This document shows, piece after piece, positions 22,958-36,072 of a stretch of DNA of 64,000 nucleotides. Origin of the DNA: Lutraria lutraria (Eukaryota; Mollusca; Bivalvia; Venerida; Mactridae). The notes below the pieces were generated by a model. The model had not been told where the DNA came from and did not search any database. It saw only the letters and a program-made list of their open reading frames with translations. The DNA lies in NCBI GenBank assembly GCA_964023205.1, contig OZ026851.1:11077637-11141636 (forward strand), in the 5' to 3' direction. Each line of letters begins with the position of its first letter. The stretch's first letter is position 1. The position numbers were made by a program, and so were the translations under genes.

Positions 22958-24059
22958 ACTGTAATTCTACTTTTGAATGACTATGTTATACTTGTCTCCT
23001 AGTCTGAGAGAATGTACATTATTCAGAGCTGTTTCAGTTCATTGTTCCCTTGGGTGATTTAGAGTTTTTCCATTGATGTCGGAGTAAAATTAATCACCCA
23101 GTGTATGTTGTATTTGTTGAATTAAACAAGTATTGGGCTGCTGAGTTTATTCATTCACTGTGCAGTATTTTCGACTTAACCCTTACCAATTCCATTGTCA
23201 GCAAGACTTACCTTGACTTTCTGACTGCTGTGTGTAATTCACCTAGACCTTAGTTAGCATCTCTGTCTGTTCTTAAAGCTTCTGTTTTATTGCAAAATCT
23301 TTCTTTTTTTTCTCATCCTTTACTTGTTTCTTATGTTTTAATAATGTTTTTGTGAGAAAATTCTTCATTTTCTTTAGTTTTGGATTATTTGATAGTTTTG
23401 CTCCTGATTATTTGGTTATCCTTTTACCTGTATCTTGTTATTCTGAAGTGATTGTTTCATAACTCATTTTTCTCATGATTTTCTCCTTTGATCCATCATA
23501 TTTTCTGTTTATTTTGTCTTAATTTTTACAATAAATCTTACCTTCTAGTCTAATTTTCTCTAAGAATCATTTCCTGCTCTTCTACCTCATTCTTTCCTTG
23601 TTATTATCTTCTTTGAGTTACTCTGTAGGCTCTTATGTTCTTTGGGTTCCATTGGCCTTCTTTGGGGCACTTCAACATTTATTTTGAACCATGTAGGTCA
23701 AAGTGTCATAAATTCTATATATATATATATACACTTGTCTAACTTTATTAAAACTGAATGTTTATCATAGAACTTTCAGAGGATGTTGATTACTTGATCT
23801 TTCACGCCACATGCCTGGTAATTTCAGGAATAAACCCGCTACTTTATGATATATTACATTTACTAAGATGGGGTTACACCTGTAGAATGTTTGTTTTTAT
23901 TGTTTAGAAATGATTTCCTGTCTGCTAATATTAGTAAATACAATTTCAAACTTGGTGGAAAGTGGTTTTGGCTCAGTGTGAATTGATTATTCTAACATGG
24001 TAAATTTCAGTTAATGAAATGAATCATTGACTGCTTACTCTCATCAGTTTTGTCCATAT

Positions 24060-24128
24060 CGAGGGTTCAACGCAACAGTGTCGTAACTCATATTGAAATA
24101 AGAACAAGTTACGACTGTGTTGCGCTCG
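24060..24128 (+). mobile_element. Foldback MITE, copy 2 (TSD ATAT)
   Basis: Same family as 20442-20517; a 7-bp deletion near the right end shortens it to 69 bp (GTTGCGCTCG). Flanked by ATAT at 24056-24059 and 24129-24132. Confidence 0.93.
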
Positions 24129-24213
24129 ATATATTGTTATCATTATGGCATATTTTCCCTCTTTATATATTATCTATCAGACCTATTATATGCCTGCCTT
24201 GACAGGGAGTTAC

Positions 24214-24492
24214 CATAGGCACTTGATTTCGTGATTTTTATACGTTTACAGACGTTATTTTTCAATTTCACCCATCAAACAACGCAAATCTGTCGAAAGA
24301 AAAATACTCCAAGGTAGTGAACTCGCCATCTTTTCGTTTAACGGTAGTGACGAAAATAAGCATGGGTTCGGCTTTCCTTCTAATCTGCACGTGCTTTCCG
24401 AGAACCTTGCTTTCGTTAGTGTTCCCCAACTTTAAACGTTTTGACAGCTTTTAACTGTAAACGTATAAAAATCACGGCATCGAGTGCCTATG
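24214..24492. mobile_element. 279-bp hAT-like MITE with 8-bp TSD
   Basis: Ends CATAGGCACTTGATTTCGTG and (inverted) CATAGGCACTCGATGCCGTG, continuing as ATTTTTATACGTTT on both, so inverted repeats reach about 34 bp. GGAGTTAC flanks it exactly on both sides (24206-24213 and 24493-24500). An 8-bp duplication with CA...TG ends fits the hAT superfamily. The interior has no transposase. Its CpG content is above the neighbourhood, suggesting youth. Confidence 0.93.
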
Positions 24493-24529
24493 GGAGTTAC
24501 ATGGGAAGGCCTGCAGCAGTCAAGCAAAT

Positions 24530-24594
24530 TGAGGGTTCAACGCAACTCATATTGAAATGAGAACAAGTTACTACAGTGTTGCGCTGAGCCCTCA
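24530..24594 (+). mobile_element. Foldback MITE, copy 3 (TSD AAAT)
   Basis: Family member with an 11-bp deletion in the left arm (CGCAACTCATATT), 65 bp long, TGAGGG...CCCTCA ends. Flanked by AAAT at 24526-24529 and 24595-24598. Lies 30 bp after the duplicate of the hAT-like element. Confidence 0.93.
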
Positions 24595-26859
24595 AAATGT
24601 GGGTTGAGAGCCAGGGGGGTGTAGTGGAACATCTACATTGGTTGGCAATGGACTAACTTGAACAGTTCCCCTTCATTCTTCACCAAACTGGGTCAAGATG
24701 TTTATAAGCATAAGATCTCTCTGCCTAGTTTGAAAACCAGCAAAATGCCTAGGCACTGAGGGCTCCTGATTCTGCAAAACTGTTGCGATAGACCTTTTCT
24801 GCACTCCAATTTCAGTTCAGCCCTTTAATCTTTAAAATGTGAGTTTAAATTGATTTGAAGTTTCATTCCTGGCCATGAATAGGTTTGATTGTAAATTAAA
24901 TGTTCATCTTTTACTAGGAGTGTTGTTTTGAAACTTTCAATAGATTTCATGATAATATAAACCATGCTGGTATGGTTTGTGTTACCCAGTAATCTATGAA
25001 AATTTGTTACAAATCAATTTTTTGACAATCAACCATGAAATTGACTTGGCATGTTAAGTACTTCAGCTGCAGTATATAATGCAGTGTATTACATAGCTGG
25101 AGTTAACTGCCCAGGTGAATCATTGACTAATGAGTTTACTTAATTATACCAGGAAGCAGGTTAATGAATTAATTGATAACATTTTCAGATAAGGCCTTGC
25201 TAAATAATCACTTTGTTTGTTGCCACTTGACCTAATTAACAGATACTGTATATGAGGCCGAATAAGAAAAATAATTTTATGAGGTTGCATTGATTTGATA
25301 GGCAATCAAAGTTTGAGATTTGAAGGGATTTGAAGGAAAACAATGGAATTGCTATACATTTTTTTGTTTACATAAAGCTGCATAGGTGATAATTTTGCTC
25401 CCCCCCCCCCCCCCTGTCTCAACATTCATTTATTGTTTTGTAAACCCTGCTTTCTAAATCTGACTTTATTTATTATCTTTGTGAATTTATTATTAAATTT
25501 GTCGGCCTGCTTAAGTTCTTGATTGAAGTAAGTTCTTTAGAGGACTTGGTCCAATTTTGTTATTGTTCTGTTTGGCTCTGCCTAATTCCTGAGTCCAAAC
25601 AGTTTTATATTGGTTGGCCTACTTCCTCTATTTCTTCAGATTCTGTTCGGTAATTGAATTAACTTGTATCAATTCTTAGGTACTGTCCATGTTTTAGAAC
25701 CTCCAAACATGCAAACATAGAGAGAATATCATATGTACCCAATAGACACAGTCTATTTACCCAACAGACTGGTTTGTGTGTCAGAGAAATCTGTATTATG
25801 ATACCATTAATTAAGAGTATCTAGAAATGGTGGATGTCAGAAAAATCAGCAGGCAGTAGATATGTTATCATGTATCATGTGCCTGCTTTTTAAAAGTTAG
25901 AATATTTCTTTAAAAGACTGGTTCAGTGTTTCTATTACTGTGAAATGTACTAACATCTTGAACAATGTGAGAACCAGTCATTGTGTGTTGGATTAAAATT
26001 ATTGAATTTTAAAAGTTTTTGTTCAAAAAGGATCTTGGGTGTTTATGTTTAAAATAACTACAGCAGTGAACTTTGATATAGTGAACGATCTGATATTATA
26101 GTGAAGTAATAACTTCCCCAACCCCCTACCAAACCCTGCTTTTATGTTAATGATATGGTTATAGTTGAGATATGGATGTGATGAACTTATATTTGGGACT
26201 CTAGGATCTTTATCTGTTCTACTGTATTTAAAAATAATAAAAATATCCGCATCTGAGTTTTTTTCTGATCTCTAAATTAAAAATTATAAAAAACACAAGG
26301 ATTTTTCTGAAAAATGATGAACACCTGATTAAGTTTTAATATATGTCTGTTACCATGCCTTCGATGTCTCCTTGCAGAAGTGTTTGTGGCAAAATTTACT
26401 TATTTTTGTCCCAACATCTTTTTCGTAGTATAAAGTATAAAATTTCATGTAGTTAAGTTTAAATTGTTCTTGGAAATTATTACATGAATTTCAACAAAGA
26501 TTGTAGTCAAATGCAGCACAGTTTATTTACTTATCTGAATATGTTTATTTAAATATGTTCTATTCTGCAGTTTAATAGTATTTACATTAGGAAGTGAACC
26601 ACTTAAATGAACCACTTTAACAGTATAATAATATTTGTGGTTTTTCGTTATCAAGAGTTAGCTATTGAACAATAAATTCATAGATTAAGTCATTTTAATT
26701 GACTGTAGAAAAAAAATTATTTGATACTTAGTGTCCTAAAATGTATTTACCATCGATTATAAAATAGCATAAATCACACTATACTAGTGTAGTTCTCTAA
26801 ATCGTTTGCTCATGATCACATAAAATGTATCTATCGTTTTCTTTGTGGTGTAAAAGATT

Positions 26860-27359
26860 ACGGAGCTAAGTCGATGAAAACCGCAATTTCGAAGGAAGAG
26901 TCGAGGTTAGAACTAGATTATTTCTGGAAAACTGGCTATAGTCAGTGTATATCGACTTTTCTTTCTGCATGGCTTAGAAAGAAATATTGAACTTCGCCGT
27001 TACAGAGAGTTCCCAGCAATATGAGGACATATTTCTAACCAGTATCTTATACTGCTTTGTTATGTGTGCACAAGTGTGTAAATAGGAATACTTACTTGTT
27101 CTTCTAGCATAATTTTGGAAAAATGTCGCTGATTATCCTGTTATTTAATCAGTTAGGTTCTCATTGTTGTAGTTGATAGTCGGGATGTAGAATCACTGAT
27201 CCTTAGTGTGTTATGTCAGCGTGACTACATGTGGGGGATTTTTATCTGGAAAATCAACCATCATTGGAAAACTTAAGATATTTGTGAGCTATTCAACTAA
27301 CTTGTCTACTGTATTCAGTGTGTGAAATATTTCGCCCCCAAAATTTTCGTGGATGCATT
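26860..27359 (+). promoter_or_regulatory. Possible promoter/5' region of exon at 27360
   Basis: CpGs are more frequent here than in neighbouring intron (for example TTACGGAGC, AGTCGATGAAAACCGC, GTCGAGG, TTCGCCGTTAC, GTCGGGATG, CAGCGTGAC). No known repeat was recognised. This fits a weak CpG-enriched promoter for the candidate exon that follows, but no TATA box or initiator stands out. Confidence 0.25.
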
Positions 27360-27446
27360 ATGGGAGATATTCAGTCTAGCCAAGGTGGATCGAAAGTCTC
27401 GACACCCAGTGAAAGTGGGGAAGGTCAGCTAAATTTCGTGGCCAAG
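27360..27446 (+). CDS. TRIO: Candidate alternative exon (MGDIQSS...)
   Basis: ATG at 27360 opens 29 codons to AAG|gttagt at 27446, in phase 0 with the acceptor at 54260. The peptide is MGDIQSSQGGSKVSTPSES, then GEGQLNFVAK: Gly/Ser-rich, like the linker it would join. Two readings are possible. It may be a second alternative first exon; Gly2 and Ser6 resemble an N-myristoylation start, but Asp3 is disfavoured. Or it may be a 72-nt cassette exon starting at TCT 27375 after GATATTCAG, also phase 0 at both ends, which would add SSQGG... to the long isoform. The acceptor for the cassette reading has a weak pyrimidine tract. Assignment to TRIO rests on position, phase and composition, not on recognised homology. 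Confidence 0.45.
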
Positions 27447-29601
27447 GTTAGTGTATGACATAAATTTTTTTGTCAAAAATAATTTTTACGATTGTTGTAA
27501 TAATTACTCCAATAAGATCTAAGTCCACTTAAAATGTCATTCAGTCAATAACGCTGAATGTTTAAATAATGTTTTGTTAATGCTAAGTATGCTATCATAA
27601 ATATTCAAAACAATATTGCAAAAATTAAGATTATCACAGACTGTTTGTGTTAGGAATAATGATTTCTTAGTTGAAGACTTCAAGCTGTGAAACATCAAAT
27701 TTATTGCTTTGCCCCCCCCCCCCCATCCTTCCAAAAATAAAACTATCTTAGAAATTGTGACTTATTTCAATTTTGGTGGAGAAAAAGCTTGGACACTCCT
27801 CAACTTGCATTGGAATTGGAATTGCCTGCTTCAGAAAGTATTCTGTATGTTGTTAATGATTGAAGGAGGGTTGGCTTAATTTGTGGCATCAAATTCTTAT
27901 GCACTTCTTTGATATTAGGTCTTTGAAGCTTGCTTTGTTACCTCTGATGTATTAGCTGAACTGATATGAAATGTTATGGCTGAAGAAATCAAGAATAAAA
28001 GTCTTAGGCTACTTCCATTTGTTTTGTGTTTTGCCAAGAAGTTATGGACCGTCACCTGGCTGTTAAACTTGTGCACTTGGCATTAAGTTGGCATGGCTGG
28101 TTGGAACACACAGGTTGTTTAGCACATCCGTGTTAACTAAATGTCTGTCTGTTAAATGTCATTTCTTACCTGATACGTTCAGGGGTCATTTTAATGGGTG
28201 ATTTGACCCACAGCCAGAGATCCTGCTTTGCCATTACTTTTTTCATCGTTTCAACCACTTGGAAGTGAAATGGAATCACTCATTGAATTTGTTGTAGATT
28301 TTGCCATAATTTAAGCTGTAAGTGACACAATGTAAGGGATTGGGTTTGGATATGTTTTTAATGCTCTGAGCTGTGCTTTATGCTACAGCACTGGCCAAAT
28401 CTTAAGTTAATTATGAATCTTTATTATTTTAATCAGTCCTTTCTTATTATTTTTAAGGGGCCCTGGTGTAGTTAAATGCAAAGCAGCTCCTTTTTAACCA
28501 AAGGGCATTGGGCTTTGGTGTAAAACTAAATGGGTCAGCACCTGTAAATTGATAATTTGGAAAATTTCCCTGATGTTTTTGTTTTTTAACAAGGTCAATC
28601 AATCTAACTGAAGGGACCAGAGCCCTGGATTTAACTAACTGAGTGGGTTTGATTTGTTTACTGTGCAATGAGAATAGATTTGATGTTTTACTAGCTTTAA
28701 ATGACAAACTTTAGTATGGCTGGAATCTATTTCTTTCTTGCAAACGTTAGTCTTATGTCTGAATTGTTTAAACTATTTCCTAAAGAAAAAATGATGGATA
28801 ACTAACACATGTCTCACTTCCTACTCTGCCAGTTTTGTTTTGACATATATCAATTATTGAAAACATCTGACATGTTCCTTTGAACAGTAAAATTAATCAT
28901 TTGAAGTCTTTTTAAAATCCGCCTAGTACAATACTTTCTTCAGATTTTAAAACTTTTCTGTTTGTAAAATGTAATAAATTTTCAATGAAAATTGCTTGGA
29001 CTATCTGTATTGTGTTTCTTAAAGTAGTCACTTCTGCTGGATACCCAGTGCTCAGTTAATGATTCTGCTCAAGAAACAAATCAAGCTCAAAATAGCAAAA
29101 TATGTTTCAGGAATTGATTGCCACGGTAGTTGAAAAAGTATAAGCTAAACTGAACCAATTGATTTTTGTTTTGTATTTTATTCAGATATTAAGTTTCAAA
29201 ATAATTCATTGATTGAAAAGCAAATATGCCAAAAATATTAAATGCTTGGCAAAATGTCTGATTAAATAATATTTCTGTTAATGGCATCAAAATTCAGTTG
29301 GCATAACCGAACTAAATTAATTGTTTACCAATTCTGTAGGCAAAATATCACTAAATTCAGTTTACAAAATATTTCAAACAGCAATATGCACATGTATTTC
29401 TTACTCATGTTGACATAATATTACTTTATTAAGTTGGCATACTATGACTAAATCCAATAGGCATAATGCAACTAAATTTAAGCATTGAATGTATCTGATC
29501 TAATATTTCACTGAGCATTTTTAAAATACACATTTCAATGCATGTTATTTGAATCACTGACATTTTATCGATATTATTTTCCTTCTCCTCAATGCAATCA
29601 G

Positions 29602-29637
29602 GCGTTGGTTTTCCCATCAGCGAATTTTACATTGCGG
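29602..29637 (+). CDS. TRIO: Candidate 36-nt phase-0 microexon
   Basis: Twelve codons (ALVFPSANFTLR) lie between a good acceptor (TTTTCCTTCTCCTC, then AATGCAATCAG) and a consensus donor (G|gtaagt at 29638). Length is a multiple of three and the phase is 0/0, so it could be inserted between the 7351 and 54260 exons without frameshift. A second AG at 29619-29620 would give 17 nt, which breaks the frame. No protein match is recognised. Microexons occur in TRIO-family neuronal isoforms in other animals, but this one is supported only by its splice sites and length. Confidence 0.35.
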
Positions 29638-32483
29638 GTAAGTATGAGATATTGATGTAGCATAACTATAGCGATGTTTTTCTTTTAACTAGAATTTCAT
29701 CCCTGGAAAGATTACATTGTATTGGTGGCATTTTTTCTGATTTTTGTAAACATTGGATGAAACTGTATGAATATTGTTGCATACCCTTCAAAACTATCTT
29801 TTTGTGTCACAGTGTTTTACGAAAGTTTAAAATGCACATGATTTACGAGTGTATATTTGAATACCCCCCCCCCCCCCCCAACACACACACTCTTACTTTG
29901 TACATTGTTTTTGAGAAGCCAACATTTATGGCCCTTTGATGATGTATTGCTGCTTAAAACTAAATTATGTCCCTTTTCCGGTTCATTTCAATATTTGATT
30001 AAGAGGCACAGACTTATTGCCCGTTATTCTATGATATAGTAGAGTGATATCCTGTAATGGTATAAATTATTGCTGATCGAGTTATTGCTCTTTGAAATGG
30101 CATATTATCCTCTTTTCTCATAGAGTTAATTCCCTTAGCAGTTATCTCAAGCAAAGTTATTGCCCATTTTTGAAAAGTTATAATGATCTTTGCATAGTCA
30201 CTCATAGAAACTCAGTTATATTTTTTACATGTGTTATAAATAAATAAACTCAATACGATCTAGTAGTACAGCAATGGATCGGCAAGAGGCAAATAAGATG
30301 CTATAAAGCAAGTGTCATTGTCTGGCAGCAATTTTCATTGGAATTACTTGGTTAATTATGTAATCTCTTTCTTAAATTAAAGATAAGTTTTTAAGCCAAT
30401 GCTTCTACAGTTTTCTTAGGACACACTTAAGTATTCATGCATGCCTAATGCTAAAAAATAAGGGATAGACACATTCATGTGAGGTGGAATGCAGAATTTC
30501 CGTTTTCTCCTGAATTTCCATTGCAATACACCCCCACTGATTAGCAACAATACAGATAATTAGGCTAGATGGCACAGTGAATGCTGAGGTCTGATAACAT
30601 ACAAATGACAAGAATTTGGCAGAAACCTTAGTTTCTTCAAGGAAAAAAATGCGGTATCACTCATAATTGTTAGGATTGTTATTTTATGTAGTGTATCAGT
30701 TGTGTGTTGTTACCATTGTTATGTATACTATGTTCACATTGTTTCACTACCCCACCCACACCCCACTCTGAAAACCCCACCCACTTTCACACGCTGTTAA
30801 CAGATACTTGGTGTCCCCTGCAAAACCTTATATCTGTGCTCACTTTGAGCCCTCCTTTTTATGACTTGTAAATCTTATGCTGATCATGTGATGTGTAATA
30901 TAAGTAAATGTGTTTTGTTTGTTGTCTGTGGGTTATGGTTGTTTACTTTTCTATGTGTAAGATTTTTCTCGGAAACTTTTTTATTGTTTTGTCTTAGCTA
31001 ACATGGAGAAATGAAATGTAATCAAAGTACTGAAAGATATTGTTATTTTTTCAAACAAGTTTTATTACAATGTCGTCCAAATGTATTGTGCTTATATTGT
31101 AACGATTCTAATTTGATTATCTACCTTGTATGGAATCTGCATCTGTTTTATTATATTTATGCTATTATATTGATTGAATTACTTACCTTGAACTTTGACT
31201 TTAGGTGCTAATATCAGTTTAGGTAATAACATGCAGAGTTGTTGGCCCTGATTATGAGTTGGAATTTCTGAATTACCTCCCTTCTCAATTTCTATGAAGA
31301 ACAAAGTCAAAGTTATAACATTATTTTTCTGATAGACAAGAAGACAATATGCCTAATTTGTGAATAAATTTGTGATAAAGCCAGATGCACTCAATTGAAT
31401 TATCTCATGCAGTACAGAACACATAATTTATAAAATTATTTGTTTTTCCATGTAAAATTAGCATAAAGGGAGGTAATTTGATTCCTTTTCATTTCTTTCA
31501 TCACTTGGACAGAAATGAAAGTTTACGAAGTTTATAAATGTATGTCCTGACTTTATTTCTTTTAGTCTTTAATTAGAGTTGTAGCAGAAATGCTATATAA
31601 AGTGACAATAATATTGTCATATTCTGTCTTGACTTGAGTGACCTCCCCTTGTTGTTGCAGATCTTGTTATCATTGATTTATGGATTAGTGGTGGAAATTT
31701 ATTAATTTTTAATACAGTTTAACATAAATTTATGGCATTTTGGGTTTGCTGAATAATATCAGAGAATAGATAAACAACGAAAAATTACTTGTGTACAGTG
31801 CAGTAAAATTAACAAAATGGCACCTAAGCTCTTCGAAAAAGCTTACCACTGAATGACTCGGATGGCTTGCTTTTGAGAGCTTAATTTTTATTTTGAATTC
31901 AGGGATACAATTGCATATACAGTATGCTGACAGAAATAAAATATTTCTTCACAGCAGGGGGTTTAGTTTGTTCATTATTGTATGTTATATTTACCTGTAT
32001 TGTCTGGCTGCTTTTCATGACTTATTTTAATTCTGGTGAGTCAAAAACTCCCTTGTACAGGAAGGGAGGTAGTTTTGAAATTAATGAAAATTGTACATAC
32101 AATGCTGTGTTGGCGACAAAAATTCCCAGTTATTTTGGATACTATATGTTATTAAAAATCCCCTTTAAATAGTTTTGTGTAATCATTATATAATGTCAGT
32201 GACGACCCATCAGTTAGTTCTTACATAACTACCCTTAGGCATTTTAGGGAACATTTATAGGTTCATAATTATAGTGTAGTTATATTTAAGTGATATGCAG
32301 TGTAAAGTCACTGTGTCTAGGGTAGATTTTCATACAGATTTCTTAGTTAAAAACAGCACTTAAAAACTTTTAAACCATGTATTTATTTAAAAACAACAAC
32401 ATTACAGTCTAGGAATTATCATTAGTACTAAATGCCAGCTTTTATTGGCAAATGACAGAATTGTAATTATACAGTTACAATGA

Positions 32484-32673
32484 TTTTTGGAAACTGGACA
32501 ATAGTTCAACTTTTAATAGTCGTCACTCACTTGGTGCAAATTAATTTTGATGTGAACCAAAGTACTTGTACTACGTTTTTCTACATTCGCCATGCAATTG
32601 TTAAACTAGTTATCTTTCCATGTTGCTGTGCAAGTTCAGTTTCCATGAGTACTTTCAGTACTTTGATTTGATA
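32484..32673 (+). repeat. Dispersed repeat (TTTTTGGAAACTG...ACTTTGAT), copy 1
   Basis: Starts TTTTTGGAAACTGGACAATAG and ends TTCCATGAGTACTTTCAGTACTTTGAT-like in pieces shared with 62173-62345; GCAATTGTTAAACTAGTT is a conserved block. Reverse copies are at 38780-38935 and 41635-41915. No coding capacity; class unknown. Confidence 0.8.
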
Positions 32674-34779
32674 TAAAAATTGCCATCTTAGCTTAGGTAT
32701 TTCTATGGAATGATTTCCTGGTGCTACAAGTAAGATATGACTTGTCCTATATTCATGGACAAGTATTTTAACTGATGTCATTTTACAAGGAAAATTTGAA
32801 GTGCTTTCACTTGCTGAACATAGTTCAGCTTATTAAGCAAAAAAGAAATGCAAACAATGTGGAAGTACCTATGTAATTCTGGTTTTCATGTAAAACTGTT
32901 GTATATGGTTATTTAACTATATCTGGATTTCTACAGTTTAGCACTAAACCCATTATTTGGCATTTTTATCCTCAAGGAAAACAAGATTTTCTGTACTTAA
33001 TTTAAGGGACATACTTTGGTGAAGTGTTTTAACTCTTATATAGCGGTTTTAAGTACCATAGTTGAGTTAATAAGGGTGTTTTTTATTGTCGCAAAACTAA
33101 TTTTGGTTTGAAGTTGGTTCCCCTTTCTTTGTATGGCATGGAATTAGTTATGGCAATACTGGTTTCATGAAGATTTATTGATTGCACGAGATAAGTTTTG
33201 GTCATAAACTGGTCTCATGAATTTTTTATTTGTAAGTTCATGAGTACTATAAAAACCTTCACCCTATCAACAACAGCTACCTCCATGCAACAGTCATTGT
33301 TATCCTACCCTTTGGTGGCTGTTGTAGGAAGGTTGCACTGTTTTGACTTTATCTTAATATTTTAAGTAATATGCCACACATGTCCTTGCTACAAATAGAA
33401 GATATTTATTTGTCCTATTTTGATAAAACTTTAAGTAGATGTTAAGTGTAGGATAAAGGAATTCAAAATGATAGTATCGATATTATTACAAGTCATTAGT
33501 AACTTAATTTTGGTATGTAGATTAGACCTGATAAAAAAGCCATGTTTATGACAGTTACTTGACCAGAAACATTGGGTCTTAAAACATTTTTTTTAAATAT
33601 TTTTTCTAAACATACCTTTTATGCTTTAGAGATACAATTTGTCCTGAAATACTAATGTACTTTTTTTTTTGTTCAAAACATTTGGGACTGCACCAAAGAA
33701 GTAATGGTGTACACTGTTGGCCTTAAGTAAAGGACTTTGCATCAAAGATTTCCACTTAACTTCTTCTGAAGTGTATGATGTAAAAATGGTCAAGTTTTTA
33801 GTCTTAATGAAACTGACTGGTGAAGTTTGTTGTAACTATCATTGTGAAAATTTAGTCAAATTTATGTTATTACTGTCAAAAAATGCTTGACAGTCAAGTG
33901 CGATAAGCTCTTACAGTGTCAAGTTGGCTTGGTTAAGTTTTTAAGTGAGGAATGTAGAAAAAAGCCAAATCTGATTGGTCATAAAATTGTTTTCGGAGAA
34001 AAGGATATTTTTGTACTGTTTGTATCTGTATGTATAATTATGTATGTGTGAAGTTTTGTCATTTTGCGTAAAGAACATGATATTTGTATCAGTAATATTG
34101 AAAGGTATGTGTTAATTAGAGTGAATTAGGTCATTGATGGATAAGGATAGATCATATTTAGTGACTAACATTATGTGATTGGTCAGTAAGTGTGGTTGCA
34201 TGGAAATTTTTCAAGCTTGAATAAACAAGCCACCATCACACTGTCAAAATAATGCTGGCTATAAAGTGAAAATAAATAGTGGAACATTCTGTGTGGATTT
34301 TCTTATTAATTTGGGTTTAATGCTGTATTTCAACAAATATTTAGTTACATAAGGCAGTCGGTTCGCTTAAAAAGTTTTCCTGGACATTCTGTGTGGAGTT
34401 ACTTGAACAAAAATGTTGGATTATAAGTTCACAGATCAACTCCTTTAGTGTTACTTATACAAACATTTAGATTTGTAGTTTAAGATTTAACTCACTATTT
34501 ATGTCAAGGTTTGATTTTAGTTCACCTTTAAGCTTGTAGATAATAGCAAAACATCAGTTATATAGATATAGTAAAAATAAAAAAAAATATGTTAAAATAT
34601 TGTAAGGTATTTCAGATTGTGGCCCCCTGGATGCCGATTTTTCCAAAAACTCAAATTCGTACTTTCAAGTTACTTAGATTTTGTGCTTGGAAATTCATAA
34701 TGAATTTTAACTGGACTAGATTAAGATGCCTGTCATTTTAGCTCAATAAATAGAGCTATAAGTCCACAGACCTGCAGTT

Positions 34780-35183
34780 AGTTCAGTTAACGAAAATGTT
34801 ACAAAATGATTGCAAACAGTTGCTTACGTTTTTAATTGAACGGTCTGTTTGCGGAAACCGTTTGCATACACAAAAAGAGTTAGTGTGCAAAAGAAATTGG
34901 TATGGGCGAGGTGTTAAACGTGGATCCATGGATCCAGATCAAAAATAGAATATATAGGGGAAATAAAGGGGTGTTACGGATCCATTCTTTATAAGTTGGC
35001 AGAATAAGACAAATAATTTGGTACAGAAATTAAAGCTGAATATTGCAGCTTTGTGTACATCCAAATCCGCGGATCCACGTTTTACAACTGGCTAGACGCC
35101 ATCTTGAAACTTAACAAAGTGTTCAATAAGACTGTTTCTGTTACAATCCGTTTGCGGCAACCGTTTTCTTTAGCTGAACGCAC
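34780..35183. mobile_element. Composite inverted-repeat region, probable nested MITEs
   Basis: Outer ends GTTCAGTTAACGAAAA and (inverted) GTTCAGCTAAAGAAAA suggest an element of about 400 bp. Inside it, AAACGTGGATCCATGGATCC (near 34918) and GGATCCACGTTT (near 35075) form an inner inverted pair spanning 34917-35083. Target duplications were not certain for either. Confidence 0.5.
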
Positions 35184-35261
35184 GGCAGAGGTTTATGTGT
35201 TCAAAACCTAGCAGCAGCGTCGGCTCTGTCTCTGATATCTCTTGTTACTCCTACTGTGCAC

Positions 35262-35549
35262 CCAGTTGTATAAACATTGGTAAATTTGGGTGAAATTTTA
35301 GGTTAGGTTAAGGTGTTCACTAAAAGTTAGTGAGAAAAAGATGGCTGCCTAAATGGTTGTATTGAGCGCTAAACGACCTCGAGTAAACAGACAAACTGGG
35401 GATCTTCATGACATCTTTTACAATATCAGACACACAGCTTAATTCTAACTAGAAATAATTTCTGGTCAAATTTACTGGAAGTGTTATACAATCGCTTCAC
35501 CAAACTTTAACCCGAAATTAACCAATGTTTATTTACAATTGGGTGTTGT
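35262..35549. mobile_element. About 288-bp MITE (CACCCAGTTGTA ends)
   Basis: Left CACCCAGTTGTATAAACATT, then GGTAAATTTGGGT; right ACCAATGTTTATTTACAATT, then GGGTG. These are inverted repeats of about 40 bp with small mismatches. Interior has no open frame. No target duplication identified. Confidence 0.75.
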
Positions 35550-35963
35550 GAAGTTTTACTATTGAAGTATTGATAGTTTTTTTAGTCAGTCAATTTTTTT
35601 ATACAGTTGGTTATAAATTTCCGTCTTATCTTAAGATCTGTTCAAAGCATTAGTCAATGTATTGTCCTTTTTTCTAACAATTTGAATAATTTGTACAAAG
35701 ACTTATTTAAGTATGTATAAATAAATGAAGGGGTTGTCTCAAAAGAATTGTAACTCAGATTTAAATGGCAAGCAGTTACAGTTGTATTGCATCCATTTTA
35801 ATCATTGGTTTTTCGCAATGTATCTTGTATGAATAATACATGTTATTATTTAGTTTGTAAATCTAAGAAAAATACTTATCGCAAAGGATTTAGTGACATA
35901 GCTGTGAGGTGAAATAGATAGGCTTATTAAACATAAGATGTACATTGGATTTAGCCATGGACA

Positions 35964-36072
35964 CCCCTGAATGTCAAATAATTATTCACATTTCATGAAC
36001 TATTCATGAAGTATGCAAGAATAGTTCAAGAAAAATTCATGTTTTCATGAACTCCTTTCAAAGGGGTGCTGA
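35964..36072 (-). mobile_element. TTCATGAA-family MITE, best-preserved copy
   Basis: Begins ACACCCCTGAATGTC and ends TTTCAAAGGGGTGCTG, giving short inverted ends (CACCCCT/AGGGGTG). Interior TTCATGAACTATTCATGAAG and TATGCAAGAATAGTTCAAG match the other copies in reverse orientation. Confidence 0.85.

Noticed and set aside
25400..25414. Poly-C and poly-G tracts (also 27715, 29864, 37351, 42304, 56429, 56697, 63123)
   Set aside because: Simple homopolymer runs scattered in introns; noted but no functional claim can be supported.
27319..27446. Longer internal exon from the AG at 27318
   Set aside because: Frame is open, but this start would need phase 1 or 2 input while the upstream exon gives phase 0.
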